From assembly GCA_013397695.1 (NCBI GenBank), contig VYZI01000135.1, positions 737,397-801,396 on the forward strand: a DNA stretch of 64,000 nt, written 5' to 3'. Position numbers and translations under genes: made by a program. Under the pieces are notes generated by a model, which did not search any database, was not told the DNA's origin, and saw only the letters and a program-made list of their open reading frames with translations. The stretch is from Centropus unirufus. Its lineage: Eukaryota; Chordata; Aves; Cuculiformes; Centropidae. Of the stretch, positions 25,960 to 39,000 are shown piece by piece. Within the stretch, counting starts at the first letter, position 1; each line of letters begins with the position of its first letter.

Positions 25960-27034
25960 CTACAGGAGGAATTAAGGTTTTTATAAGTCATGCTCAATGT
26001 CATCTTGACTTTAATGAGGTTTTTGACACTGTTTGATGTGATATTCAACAAAAAGAAGTGAAGGTTACATTACCAGAATGTAACCACTTGGGAAACTGTA
26101 CAGAAACACTAGTTATCACTGGGTCACTGTCTGATCAGAAGGATAGATTCCTCAACTTCTTTCTTGAGGCCAATGTTATTAATTAGTTTAATTAAAATTC
26201 TAGATGGTAGAACATTACAACTACAGATGATACCAAGCAAAGAAGGACTGCAAAGACTTTGGAGGACAGGAATTCCAGATGATCTTGACAAAAGGGGTAA
26301 CTAGCCTTAAGCAAAGAGGGTGCCACTCAGTGCAGAGAGCAAGGTGGTATGCTCAGGGCTGAGATGTGGGTTGCAAGACAACTGTTTGGATCAAAAAGCA
26401 GCCATTCTTCAGAGAAGGAGCTGGAGGCCAGAGAGAGCATAAAACATAAGTTGGGAACATCAGGCTTTTGCCACAAACCCAAGCACTGTACTGGGTTGTA
26501 CAAGCAACATTGCCACTCATAAGAAACGTGAAACAGTCATGCTTCCTCACCACATCTGGAGCACTGGGCCCAGTTTGGGGCACTGCATTTTAAGAAAGAT
26601 GCAAATCAGCTGGAAAGAAGTAGAAGAGTGGAGCAAAAGTGGTTGAGTGTCTGGAAAATGTGACCTGTGGGGAAAGGCTGAAGGCAGGGATGTTTAGTCT
26701 AGAAAAGCAAACTGAAGGGATGTATGATGCCTTCCAATGTTTAAAAGGTAGTTGTGAAGAGCAGAGTAATAAACTATTGTATATGTCCAAAGAAGTAGTA
26801 GGCTTAACTTCCAGGATAAGGGATTAAAGGTAGACACTAGGAAATGTTTTCCGTGATAGTAAAAGAACTGATTGATTAGGAAGCCTGTACTGACTCCACC
26901 ATATGAGAGTTGATAAACAGGTCGGACAAACATCTGTCAAGGATAATTTAGGAGCAAGTGATCCTGAGCTGGTGGAGCTGATGGCCTAAATGATCCCCTG
27001 AGATGCCTTCCAGGCCTTTTTTATGATGTTATAA
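25960..27034 (+). mobile_element. Old CR1 LINE, RT through degraded 3' end
   Basis: On the plus strand, DFNEVFDTV followed by a stop and CDIQQKE (from 26007) matches the RT block normally written DFSKAFDTV.HDIL. Further on, nucleotide patches match CR1 order: ACATCTGGAGCACTGGGCCCAG (the family's stretch on the original copy and its outside size), CTGTGGGGAAAGGCTGAAGG, GGTAGACACTAGGAAATG, GTCGGACAAACATCTGTCAAG, and a 3' end with TGCCTTCCAGGCC ... TATGATGTTATAA. The end lacks clean ATTCTATG octamers. The overall divergence, many stops and indels and the older-style 3' sequence indicate an ancient copy that predates the 15.8 kb element. The left boundary is approximate and homology may start somewhat upstream. 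Open frames at 26353-26933 on either strand are chance frames within it. Confidence 0.82.
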
Positions 27035-27322
27035 TCAAGAAAGCTATAGGTTTAAATGAATTAGTGCAGGTGATGCAGAAAAGAACCTGGAACTGAAACA
27101 TTCATTCACAGAGTTTACAAAACTTCATGCTGCACGTGCAAGATCTTCCATTCCTTAAAATAAGATGTAAGATAATAGGTTGGGGACACTTCTCAGACTC
27201 AATTAACCTTTCAAACACAGCAGAATTTGTGGACATAACCTCTGTATTGGACTGCACCAATTAACTTCTGCGCAAAGTTAGGAGGTCTCAGGTCCCCCAA
27301 ATGGGATATTGATTAACGATTC

Positions 27323-27357
27323 TTTTTGTTTTGTTTGTTTGTTTGTTTGTTTTATTT
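27323..27357. repeat. (GTTT)n microsatellite
   Basis: About five to six clean GTTT units flanked by GTTTT-type imperfect units. A simple sequence repeat, probably length-variable. Confidence 0.9.
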
Positions 27358-28168
27358 GACAGTGACAGAGCTGTTTTTAATCAAATATTCTTCTGGAAAA
27401 GTAAGGAGGACTGATACGAGTGAGGTTACTTACCAATATTTACATCCTTGAAATTTAATTCCAAAGCAGGGAACACTTTTCCCTTCATTTGATCCAACAA
27501 TTTATTTTGTATTATAAAAGTGCAATAATGTATACAGTTCACCTTCTTAACTAAGATAATTGTAATAGTTATTTTATAAAAATATTCTCTAGATATGTGA
27601 CCATTTTTCTCTATCTATACCTGTCCTTCTGATTCTTGATTTCCTTGGTATGGCCTGAAAGCTCTAAATAAGCCCCATGGTGTGTATGCTAGTAATCATC
27701 TAACTGATGTAAACAGTTTTTATTTTGAAAATTGTGCATGCTTTTTCAGAATTTTTATAGGTCTGCTGGTTGGCATTGACTCAAAGCTGTTTGATCTTTA
27801 GAAAAAGTCCTGGTTCCATAAATTTGCTGAAATTTGTAGAAATGTGATGCAAGTAGTTCCTGCAAATTCAGATCCCTGAAAATGACTGCATGCTATAACT
27901 CTCAATGTATGGCTCGTGTTGGGTGCTTGTGAACCACGTCTATCAGCAACAGACAATTACCTTGAAAGAGATCTGTATCCAGGTAGATGGTTTATAGACT
28001 GTCAGACCACACTGCTGGTTTAGATTTGAGGAATTACTTTGGAAGAACAAGGCAGGTTCTATTTTTGACATTTCAGCAATGAGACCACTTGTACATTATG
28101 ACCCAATTTGATTTACTGTAAGAAAATAAGAGTGCTGTAATTTGTAAAAGACATTTATTACATGAGTC

Positions 28169-28207
28169 AAAAAAAGAAAAAAAAGGGGAGGGAAGGGGGA
28201 GAGAAAG
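28169..28207. repeat. Homopurine tract (39 nt)
   Basis: Only A and G occur across 39 bases: an A-rich half followed by a G-rich half. Such asymmetric purine strands can form triplex-type structures in vitro. No gene lies nearby to suggest a role. Confidence 0.88.
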
Positions 28208-29796
28208 CAGCTTAACATCTCTGTCCATCTCCATCTGTTTTTATTTTAATCTCACTCCAGTCACACATGAAATTTTGCTTAGCTGTCTTCATTTTCTTAG
28301 TCAATCTTGATTAATGGCCTTCAAAGTAAAAATAATTGGCCTGCATCAGGCTTGTTTTATAACTCTTGTTCACAAAGAATGTGAAAGGCTGGAAAATGAG
28401 CCTAAACAGAAGGAATGCATTACGTTAGCCTTTGAGAAAGAGCAGTCCTCCAGTTGTGCTTCACTGTGTATTTTTATAGCAGGCGCCTCCTTGACTGTCC
28501 ATGATATTGCAGATACGCAGTGCCAAAAGCTTTTGTATACTTCATCAGGCTGACCATGTCACCTCACAATCTCCCAGCAGCCAGAGGCAGAGCCAACCCC
28601 CAATGAACAGAGAGCCTTGACACACACTCACAGAGCCAGTGTGGGCTGAACAACATGGAGTTGCTGCTCTGACAGTCTGAAGGGAGGCTTTTGTGCAAGT
28701 GCTCTTTAACTACTCTGCTCCTGTTTTTGAACTTCAAGAGAGTTGCCATGCAATGTAGAGAGTGTGGGTCTCAAAGGAGCACAGAAGAGCAGTCACACAT
28801 TGATTTTAGCTGGGGTGAATGTAGCCCTCCTGTGAATGCAGTCCTGGTAGAGCCATCCACCAAACTGATTATAAATGTGATATTTCAAAATTCTTTCATG
28901 TGAGAAAGGATTGCACCAATTTACTGAGCTTGTTTATATTTTGATAGTATATTCTCATTTTTAAGGAAAAAAATATCCTTTTTCTTTGGTGTATCAGGAA
29001 AGGACATGATACAGGAAGTTTGTCTCTGTTTGGATGAATATTGTTTTGAACTTGTTTTCTTGCTGACAACAAGTTAAAGAGACTCAGACCTAGTCTTTCC
29101 TTTGTATAATGAAAAAAATAGGTATTGTGCTTGCATATTTATGGCAAGACTCAGTATTATGTCCCAGTTAACAAAAAGGAAGTCAGCTTACTGTTACACA
29201 TCTTAAGGGTGAAAACTATTAGATATTAACCAAAGAGAATGGAAAGTTCTTCATTTGAATTATTTATGTTAATTTAGGAATATGTGAGCAACCCATGACA
29301 GTTCTGTGAAGTTGTTATACCATATACTTATTTCCTTGCACAATTTTGAAATAGGAACAGTTTCTGCTTTTCCTGATGCTTTTCATTTAACAGCCTCAAC
29401 ATATGAACTGAACTTCCATTAAGCTTCCTAAGATTTCTCTGGAGAATGTATGTGATACACTTATGATACTTTTGCCAGATATGGCTGGATCTAAACTTGG
29501 TCTGGAGATGAACACTTTTCCCAGAGAAGCTGAGACCAGCTGTTGAGTCCTGTATCTTCTCTTCTCCCAGAAAGGCAAGCCGGGGTTACACAGATGGTAT
29601 TTTCATGTCAGTGCAGATCAAACTGAGCATTAACCTCATGGCATGGACCAAAATCAATCTGCAAGGCTGCCTGTATTCAGTGGGAAAGGAATGCATATAT
29701 TCTTTTCAGAAAGTGGCATGCAAAATACAGCTATCAAGAGTTCCCATTTCCTACACAGTTTCTACAGCATTTTTTGTGCTGTTCTTTTAAATACGT

Positions 29797-30640
29797 AACC
29801 ATAGAGTCCTAGAATGGTTTGGATTGGAAGGGACCTTAAAGACCATCCAGTTCCAACAGCCCCTGCCGTGGGCAGGGACACCTCCCGCTACACCAGGCTG
29901 CTCAAGGCTCCATCCAACCTGGCTTTGAGCACCTCCAGGGAGGGGGCATCCACAACATCCCTGGGCAACCTGTGCCAGGGACTCACCACCCTCATCGTGA
30001 AGAATTTCTTCCTGATATCTAGTCTAAATCTTCCCCTCCCCAATTTACAACCATTCCCCCCACTACACATTCTTGTAAAAAGTTCTTCCCCAGATTTCCT
30101 GTAGGTTCCCTTCAGGTACTAGAAGGCTATTATAAGGTCTCCCCAGAGTCTTCTCTTCTCCAGGTTGAACAGCCAGTGCTCCAGTTCTCTGATCATCTTT
30201 GTAGCCCTCCTCTGGACCCCCTCCAACGGTTCCATATCCTTCTTATATAGTGGATTCCAGAACTGGACACAGTACTCCAGGTGGGGTCTCACAAGAGAGT
30301 AGAGGGGCAAAATCACCTCCCTTGAGGTCACACTTCTTTTGATGCTGCTAAGGACTGGGTTGGCCTGCTGGGCTGTAAGTGCTCATTGCCAGATCATGTC
30401 AAGCTTTTCATCAATCAGCAACCCTAAGTCTTTCTCCATAGGGCTGCACTCAATTGCATCATCTCCCATCCTGTATTGAAACTGCGGATTGTACCAACCC
30501 AGGTGCAGGACTTTGCCCTTGGCCTTGTTGAACCTCATGAGGTTCACACTGGCCCACTTCTCCAGACTGTCCAGGACCCTCTGAATGACATCCCATCCTT
30601 CTGGTATATTAATGGTATCCTTAATGGAATCCTTAGTGGT
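29797..30640 (-). mobile_element. CR1 LINE on the minus strand, ORF2 C-terminus and 3' end
   Basis: The element lies antisense to the window. Its 3' end is at about 29797, where the plus strand reads ATAGAGTCCTAGAATGGTTTGG, then continues through the well-known CR1 region. Minus-strand translation gives, in element order, [34 protein letters not shown] and [14 protein letters not shown] (within 30383-30610), then [20 protein letters not shown] and [10 protein letters not shown] (30119-30331), then FRLDIRKKFFTMRVV and PRDVVDAPSLEVLKARL (29888-30030). Thus the piece starts after the FADD motif and runs to the 3' end. Recognisable homology stops near 30610-30640. It is broken into several frames and is not functional. 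The 62-codon and 96-codon plus-strand frames here are shadows. Confidence 0.93.
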
Positions 30641-32676
30641 GTACTGTAAGTCAAACATCCGACCTTCAACAAAGCGCAGTCCCACCATGATGCTCATCCT
30701 CTTTGATGCCTCACCAGCTTTTGGAAAGTTAGTTTTACAGCATCTCTTATTAGGCCCAGGGCATATAGACTAATGTAAGGTCCATGAAGAGCAGAAAGAA
30801 ACACACCATGTTCCTTCCCCCCGCTGGAAAATATCTGATTTCTCAGTTCCTGAAATCTTTTCTTCAAGGCACTTCTGAATCTACCTGAGAACTGAACAAA
30901 GGAAAGAGATTTTTTCCAGACAAATGCTTGGGAAAATGTCACCAGCTGGAGAAAAAATTGTACCAACTCCATAATGTTTAGAGCCTTGAAATTAGGTCAG
31001 TGCCCTCCTGTTCCATGGACATATTTTTCAAGGATTAATCATTCTGGCCATAAAAAGCTTTATTTTATACCTTATTCAGCTTTGGCTTAGGCTATATTAT
31101 GCCATGGTCCCATTAGGGAGCTATTATCGTGTATGTATTTTGATGAACTTTCTGTGGCAAGCTCTTATGGCAGCTGAATTTTCCACATAGGAGAGATGAG
31201 AAACTGCAAACCTGAGACAAGTTCTGAGAGTGACAGTCTGTGTAATTGATCGCTTCCTTGCAGTCCATTAAGTCTTCTTAGTGTCCACCGTGGTACTTCC
31301 TCTCTTTATTTCAGTGATATGTGTGGTTGCACGCTGTGCAGAAACGCTTTACACATGTGTATGGTGAGCACAAGCACATTGTAGGTTTTGAAGTAAGAAG
31401 GGAATAGAAATGCCAGAGAAAAGTAGCGTGTCATTTGCTATATCTGCACAATTCTTACTTGAAGATGCAAAATAAATCTAGAATTATTGATGTAGAAAAG
31501 GAGGAATCTCCATGCAAAATCTCTGTGAGAGTGCTCAAAGGCTATTCCAGTTTTTTATTTTTATTCTTTGAATGAGAGCTTCCCAGAAAAGGCTATCAGA
31601 AGGAAGCTGGTGCATAATGAAGAAATTTGAGATTCATATGCATACTTTCATGTAATTTCACAAATCCAATAGGGCACATGAACCTGCAATAGGAATGGGC
31701 AGCACAACAGTAAAAATGTGGCCATTTAGTATTTTACAGTTTATAAATTTTTTTTTCATTCTAATTGGCATATCTTCTTTTCTGGAAATTGATTTTTCAG
31801 TTCAAAGCAGCATTCAAAGGAAAACGAAAGAAGAAGCTGAAGACATTCTGAACTCATTTACATACTTCTAAAGAAATAATCCTTCTTTTCAGAGAAAATG
31901 AGAAACAAGTATTTACATTTCCCTACCTCAAAAGAAACTGAAAAAAATTAACACTTTCATCCAATTTTACTTATGGCGACATTTTTTTTTGCTATAAGAA
32001 GTCAGGACTTTTTTTACCTCTGTCTTATAGGACATAACTACCTAGAATTCACAGGTAATTGCATGAAATGTGTAGGTATGTGCTTAGTATACTTGCAGCT
32101 GTCTGACTTAGGAGTTGGGCTTGTCCTCCTCTTTGACCACAAAAACTTTCTGAGTGATTAAAACCTAAGGATTTCAATTTTGCAGTGCTGGTATATTTAC
32201 CTATGAGTGAGCACTGGACTATGTAAACATTGTAACGTTGCCAAACAGCCTGTGACAAGCAGTCATTTCTAGTTCATTTAAGGTTCAGAAATGAAGTCTC
32301 CTTCATGCTAACAGTAGATCATTCACCTCATACAATTTAAATTGTTATTATTACAGCTTATGGTGTTGTTGGTATAAAATGTCATAGTATGATGCCCACC
32401 TTGCATGTGGGAATAGATACTAATCTGAAACTACTTCTGTTGGTTGCTCAGGCTGAACCCTACCATGTGAAAATGCATTTGGTCGTTTGTTTAAAACAAT
32501 TTAAGACTGTGCATTGTCTTTATCCATAGTAAACATTTTGTTACATACAGTATACTAATTATTGTTGAACTGAAGTGTTTTTCTAGCCCCAGTGGCATAA
32601 TGGAAATTATACTTCAAACTGCATAATATTCTTGGAAAGGGAATATAGACTGAGTAAAGAACATCATCATTTTGCT

Positions 32677-32722
32677 ATAATGATAACGTACCTATTTACA
32701 TAATGATAATGTACATATTTAC
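32677..32722. repeat. Tandem duplication, 2 x 23 bp
   Basis: Unit 1 (32677-32699) and unit 2 (32700-32722) share the pattern ATAATGATAA.GTAC.TATTTAC and differ at two positions. The junction is exact, with no spacer. A small local duplication with no recognisable protein or RNA content. Confidence 0.9.
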
Positions 32723-33412
32723 TGCCAAGCATGTTTGTTCTGCATTAGTGTTGGTAGTGTGGCAGGGAAAATTGCAAAATGGAACTTTGATTTGTGCCTG
32801 GTGGCTGTTGTCTTGCAGGGGAGCGAAGAAGGGGAGCAGGCAATGGGGTGTTTCTGAAACAAAAAGGAGAAACGCTGTGTGCTAGGCTTGTATTGTGTAC
32901 AAGATCAAATCTGCACATGCCCATTTGCTTTCCTTTCTTCTTTTTTTTTTGGAGGGACCTTGTCTGTTAAGTAAGTGAAAATCCTTTGTGAGATTTCTGG
33001 CAGCAGGCATCAAAAAGATGCTAAAAGTCTATGTTAGCAGCGTGCTCTCTCTTTGAACACATTCTCAAGTAATGCCACTGTTGGAATCATTTAATCTGAG
33101 AGATGAAAAAAAAAATCTACATTTTTGGTTTCATTTCAAAACCTGTAAATCTCTGTATACATCTAAAGAAGCGGGAAATCTTACACTTGGAGGAGACAGA
33201 AAAAGAAAGTTGGGAGACACTGTTTGGTGAGCTGTCATATATTTTCTGAACTTTTTGTAATAGGAAGAAGTCTCTAAAGAGCCCTTTTCTTCACTCCTTT
33301 AACAAAGGCATGTCCCAGTTTATTAAAAAATCATACACAACAATGCTGCCTGCCAGGTTTTATAGCCCTAATGAAAATTTGGTCCAGAGCACAAAAAATA
33401 TCTGGAAAAGTG

Positions 33413-33580
33413 CCTGAAATTTCCCTGTCGCAGATGTTTCAACAGAAGGTGCTTGCATGCCATTCGTTAATATAATGCCATACGGGACTCGGTATGACCA
33501 CTGCAATAACCAGTAAGTAACACACGCAGTGTGCGCATCACTGCGCCAAATTTTCCGTCTGTTGTGTGGGGCTTGTATCC
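33413..33580. promoter_or_regulatory. Candidate conserved element with CpG cluster and palindrome
   Basis: This block stands out from its AT-rich surroundings by repeated CpG dinucleotides (for example CTGTCGCAG, CATTCGTTAAT, ATACGGGACTCGG, CACGCAGTGTGCGCATCACTG). It contains a perfect inverted repeat: CGCAGTG (33525-33531) and CACTGCG (33539-33545) around TGCGCAT. That core resembles the GCGC-type sites of NRF1, but this is only a visual likeness. A segment at 33434-33512 is bordered by a pyrimidine-rich acceptor-like CTGTCGCAG and by a donor-like GTAAGT, and stays open in one frame. Whether it is an exon, an enhancer or neither cannot be settled here. Strand and function are unknown. Confidence 0.35.
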
Positions 33581-34937
33581 TGTGGATTGAGACGTACCTT
33601 GATGAAACTGTATTGTCATTGAATGATAATATTTGTGGATCACTCTGCTAGAAACATCCTATCAAGAATGTGGGAGGTCTGTGTAAAGAGTCGATGCAGC
33701 TCATTGGCATTGCAGTCAGTTAGGAAGGATGGAAATATCAGTATTTATGCCCCTTTTTTTAGCCTGTCTTTCAGATGCCAATTTGCAGGAGCAGCACTCC
33801 AGATACTAAAGCACTTTCTCTTTGAGAGAGGTTGTTGAATTTTAATCTCAGGCATTATGTAATTAAAAGGGGCATGTGAAATACAGTAATTATCAATACA
33901 GTGGAAAAAAATTACAGAGACATTCTCCCAAGATAATTATTTTTTTATTTGATAAGTTTAAAAGAGGAATGGACTGGAAGGATGTAGAAAAAAATGCTGA
34001 AGCACAATGTACTCCATCAGCTCAAATTTTGTATCCTGAAAGGCAGAGAAGCATCTAAATAACCAACTACAAAAATTCCCCTGTGCGCACTGATGAATAT
34101 TGTCTTCTGCTCTTGGGAGGGAAGCTTTGGAGTCTACTGCTGATATTTATGTATGTCTGAGTAACGTGATGTGGACTTTTTCTGCTAGTAAAGGTGGGAG
34201 TTACGTGTACAAATCATCCACACTGTGGTAAGAATGTACATGAGTGCTTCTCATGGATCAAACCAACACCTTTAGAAACACTTCCACAAGAGTTAAATCT
34301 CCTAATGACAAGGGGTTTGAGAGGTTTTTCTAATTTATTTATATTCTTCCTATCTGTTCAATGCTAAGATTTCCTGGGCAGTTTGCTGTTTCTCTTGAGC
34401 AGCAATGATCAAAGCAGGAACAAATGCTGAGTCTGAATTGCTTAGAATTTGAGTGTGGGTTCAAGGTTGAATAAGGGATAAGATTCAATAGAAAAAAGGC
34501 TTTTCCTCTTGTGTAAGAGAATAATAAAGGTACCATCAGATTTTATTAACAATGTTTCTAAGTGATTTCATTCACATCTGAAATGAATCTGGAAAACCTT
34601 TACGGCTTTGACACAGAAGCAAAATCCCTGAAACATATTCTGAGCCTGGGTTGTGAAGCTACGTTCAGAGGACTTCAGTTTACACTTCAAAGGAAAGACA
34701 AGGCTTTGCCCTGTAGTGGTCCTACTAAGTAATATCTCACTTCAGTTAGGCAGTTTAAGTTTTTTCATTTCCATTATTTTAAGAACTATTCTTTTCTAAA
34801 ATAGAAGTAAATATATTTTCAAGAATATGTAAACCATCATGAGTGGAAGTGGTATCTCCAGACAAATGGAGATCACTGTATCATAATAAAGATTGTACAC
34901 TTTGTTTGCTAAGCACTACCACAGGATAGTGGTACTG

Positions 34938-34988
34938 TTTATTTTATTTTATTTTATTTTATTTTATTTTATTTTATTTTATTTTATA
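34938..34988. repeat. (ATTTT)n microsatellite
   Basis: About ten uninterrupted copies of the pentamer ATTTT. It produces the phenylalanine/isoleucine/leucine-rich segment in a spurious plus-strand frame (34893-35135). Pure tract, likely polymorphic in length. Confidence 0.95.
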
Positions 34989-36013
34989 TGTGATTTTACA
35001 CGTAGCTTTTCATGCATAATTCAAACCTTAGACCCTCAGATAAGGTCTCTGCCAGTGCGCTTTCATGAGATTATGGATTCAGGAGAATGCCCAGGACATT
35101 TCTATTCAGGAAATTCCTATTCAATCTACCTTTAACTGTCCCATAGCCAAGTCCACAGTTGCATTTGCTGTGGCTGCCAGGGAAGGAAGAGTTGGGGTGC
35201 ACCTGATTTTGGCTCCTCATGAAGCCATCAGCTGCCCCTTCTGTGATCTCAGCAGCAGGAAGGACCAGGCAGCCCAACTCTGATACCAGTCTCTATCCCA
35301 GTTCAGTTCCTTTCCACAATTCTTCCTGTCACCAGAATTCCCTGACCCTTCTCAAGTTTGTTTCATGTCAATGTTGAAAGACCTTGAATCTGCTGTGTTG
35401 TGGGGTATTTAGAGCTTTGAGTATCTCAAATGCAAAGAGCTCACATTGGTATGCCTTTCATGAAAATTACATAAAAGCCAACATACTCTTGTCACATGCA
35501 CAGTTTGCTTTATATTGTATCAGTAACAGTGAGCACACAAGGCACAGAAAATTGCCTTTAAAATCTTTGCAAACTGAACCTCAAGAAACTTGCAAACAAA
35601 ATGTAATTGTATGAATGGTAGAAATATAATTAACCAGGCTTCCTTTGATCTGGGAAGAGATCAGTATTATTAGAATGGATTAACTGCAGTAAGTCGATGG
35701 TATCTGTTGGCTGTAAAATCATTATTATCTATTTTTCCTGGATGTGGAACTGATTGAATTTGCAAATCAAATTTCCCTGCACTGCATAAACTTTTTTCTG
35801 GAAGTTAAAGTACGCAGATTGGGAATAGGAGGAGGAAAAGAGAAGAAAATAATAGGAAGAACCTCGATGAATGCCTACCAAGCTGAATCATGCTGTGAAG
35901 GTTGTGTTCTAGCCCAGTGTCTCAGAAAATGGGTCTGCAGGTTTTCCCTCTCGGTATGTATTATTCGTAATTTGTTTTGCCTTTTGCACGGTTTCTTTTT
36001 GCTTTTGTAAGCA

Positions 36014-36063
36014 CACACCTGTTTTTCTCACTGTATTTTCTCACACCTGTATTTTCTCACTGG
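36014..36063. repeat. Imperfect tandem duplication
   Basis: CACACCTGTTTTTCTCACTG (36014-36033) is followed, after eight bases, by a near copy at 36042-36062 that differs by one inserted A and is otherwise the same. A small local duplication. Confidence 0.8.
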
Positions 36064-39000
36064 CTTCAACAGTCCTTTCTATATTGACTCTGGAAGTACA
36101 TTATTTTCTTCAGGTATTTTAGTTAAATTGGACAGTATTAAGAGATCAGAGGCATCAGAGCTGGAAATTATACCCCTCCCCTAGGGAATTCCTTGTCAAG
36201 CAGGATGATATCCCAGCCCAAAGCTGTGGAGGCACTGAAGGCATGCTAAGTTTCCAGCATTTTTTGCAACTAAAGTGGTCAAGAACCTGGAAATTGTCTT
36301 CTATGAGACTGAGCCCCCTTTGTGGCAGAATACAAACACCCCGAGGTGATAAATCTGGCACCTACAACAATCAGAAAGTGCTGTTGCAGGAGCCCTGCCC
36401 AACTTGGCTGTTTGCCCAGGACTGTAAGTGTAAGGGCAGAACCATGCCAGGATGCCCCGGTCCTCTGAGGGCTGGCAAGTATCACAGATTGCCTTGTGAT
36501 TGCACTTTGGAGGGTAGCTCCAAATCTGTTAGATGAGTAAAAGTCAGTTGGAACAAGGTCCCACTGCTCTTTCATCCTTCCTTCTGCCCTGGCTGGTTCC
36601 TGTAGTGTGACCCATCAGGAAGAGGCTAATAAGCAAATTCATTACATAAAGGACAACATTTCCAACCTGGCCAAGAAAAAGAGGACCCTGACACCTCTCA
36701 AAAAAGCCTGACTTTGGAAAATCTTTCTGTGACCAGAGGTGTTAAAGTCAAATACCAAACCTAAGTTCTTTACTGTCTTCTCACATGCAGCTTACAGAGC
36801 TTGAGAAAATTTCTGGTTTATTGATTGTTTTTCTTTTGGGAATTAATTTTCCCCCTAGTGTCTCACTCATTTGCATTTTTTTTATTATTATACAATTTTT
36901 AATTGTTGTAAGGCAGTGAATTTCTCAAGATGCTCCTTACTGTGTCTGGTTTGACTTTGCTGTTTCTAGGGTGAATGAGTTTCCTAAAACTTCTATGCTT
37001 TTCTTTGATACCTGTGTACTGCTGGTATGTAGATATGCATGGATGTTTCTCATTGGGGTCTTTTACGTACACTTGGTGTACATTTATGCTTACGTAAGAG
37101 AACAAGACACGAAGAGAGCAAGGGGGATTGGTTTTATTCATTAACCCTGAGATTGTCATTAGATTTGCAAAGTTAGAGGCCTAGCATGTTTCTGTTAATC
37201 AACAAAATGAAGTATTTACTCTGTGGAAGCAATTTTCTCAAATATACTATACTGTGGCAAAATCCCCATGAGTCATTTTGACACATCATAATTCATTTGC
37301 TGAAAGACCATTTTGTATATGAGTACTTCCATATACACATTGCAAATTTTCTGGTTTCCTTACATCTTCATGTGCATAAAGAATCTCATCTGTCTTCTTG
37401 TTAGCACAAGACTGATCCTTTTAGGATAATCAATAGAGTCCTGAACAGTTCTACAACATTCAAGATACTATGATTTCACTATCTATTATGAAGCTGGAGA
37501 TGAGAACATTTATAAATTTTTATTCCATTTCATCTACCCAGCACTCAAAAAGTCCACAAGATTTTTTTTCTGCCTGTATTTGGCCTACTTTATTCTCTAC
37601 TTCCAAAAGGATTTTTTTTTAACTCCACATCATAGCACAGAACTTCCATCTGCAAGAATGTCTTATTTTTCTACTTACAGGTGCCCAACATTTCTGATTT
37701 AGTTCTAGCCAAACTAAACATCTGAGGCTGTTATTCTTAGAAAATAAATGCAATGGGTTTACTTTTTGGAAAAGAAATGACTGGCAAGGAAACTGGATAG
37801 CAAAAATAAAATTTGTTTTACCTTGTCAAATCATCAAAACCGTTCTAGATTTTTACTGTTCAACCTTGGTTTTATTCTGTGCTTGGCAGTGGTAAAATCT
37901 TATTGATGTTGGTAATTATGGTAATTATAAAATGCCCTTAAGGAACAAGCAGATCTTTTAGACTAGCTGATAATGATGTCATAACACATTGTGTAATCAA
38001 ATGCCATTAATCTTTATGTGTATTTTCCTTCCACTAGCTCATTTTATATGATTTCTCTCAGTCCAGGCAGAAACTGTCTGGGAACTGTAATATTACTTAT
38101 GTGCTGTAGAACCTAGACCTTGGAGACCATACTTTTTAAGTCCTATTCCTGAAATCCTCTTGAAATATCTTGTTATTGCGCAAAACCTGGTACTGAAAGA
38201 TTGGCAAATGGGAGATAAGTATGATAAAGCATGAGGGGAGAAGCAACGGAAAAATAAACTTTTTTAATACAGTATATATTTATGTATAAAGTAGAAATAA
38301 GACTAAGATCTGTGCTACAGGATAGTAAACAAGGACAGTGAAAATACTGTTTATGACCAAGAAAGGTCTGAGGGGGGTGTATGCTCTGTCCTAACAGTCA
38401 AGAGTTTTCATTTGCAGTTTTCCAGATGATACTGCCTATCTGATCTAAAAGTATTTACATTATCCACTGACTATTTCATGGCTGAAAGGGAACAGATCTA
38501 AACGTCTCCATTCATTTGGCTTTTCAAACATATGGTAATACAGCATGTACTACTGCACAATATATTTACTCCATCCGTATATTGTATTCCAACTTGCTGG
38601 CTAATAAATGTCATATACAACCTATAGTTTCAGAGTTAAAAAAATAATAGGAAAATCACACTTGGTAAAGAAATCTATGCACAACATGAAGGGTCACTTG
38701 TTAGCATTTCTGGGCCTAATGTAAGGTTGTACAGCTGTGTAAGCAAATAAAGCATTTCTAAAAGTTTAATACTGTTTGTTTGATTGATGGAGCTGTAACT
38801 TAACTTTAATTTATTTGCAAAAGTTACATTTCACTAACAAGAGCAGTTGATTTTGCATATATTTCCTAGAGGTGTGAGTTATATTCCACTGGAAAGAACA
38901 CTTAAGGCCTCAAGTCCAAAGCCTTTGTGTTGTAAGCCATCAATGGACCACAGGAACAAGCCTTCTTTTTACTCTTCTTAGCTATCTTCCTGAGGCAGCC

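Larger units (their letters stand above)
27035..29796. other. Unique AT-rich non-coding sequence
   Basis: No gene recognised. It includes a (GTTT)n microsatellite and a homopurine tract, both listed separately. A mildly GC-richer patch at about 28450-28720 contains no domain in any frame. Confidence 0.5.
30641..34937. other. Unique AT-rich non-coding sequence
   Basis: No assignable gene. The minus-strand frame at 30694-30972 begins in sequence next to the CR1 but has no CR1 match. A 23-bp tandem duplication is at 32677-32722. A CpG-bearing patch with splice-like borders at 33413-33580 is listed separately. The rest is ordinary AT-rich sequence. Confidence 0.5.
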
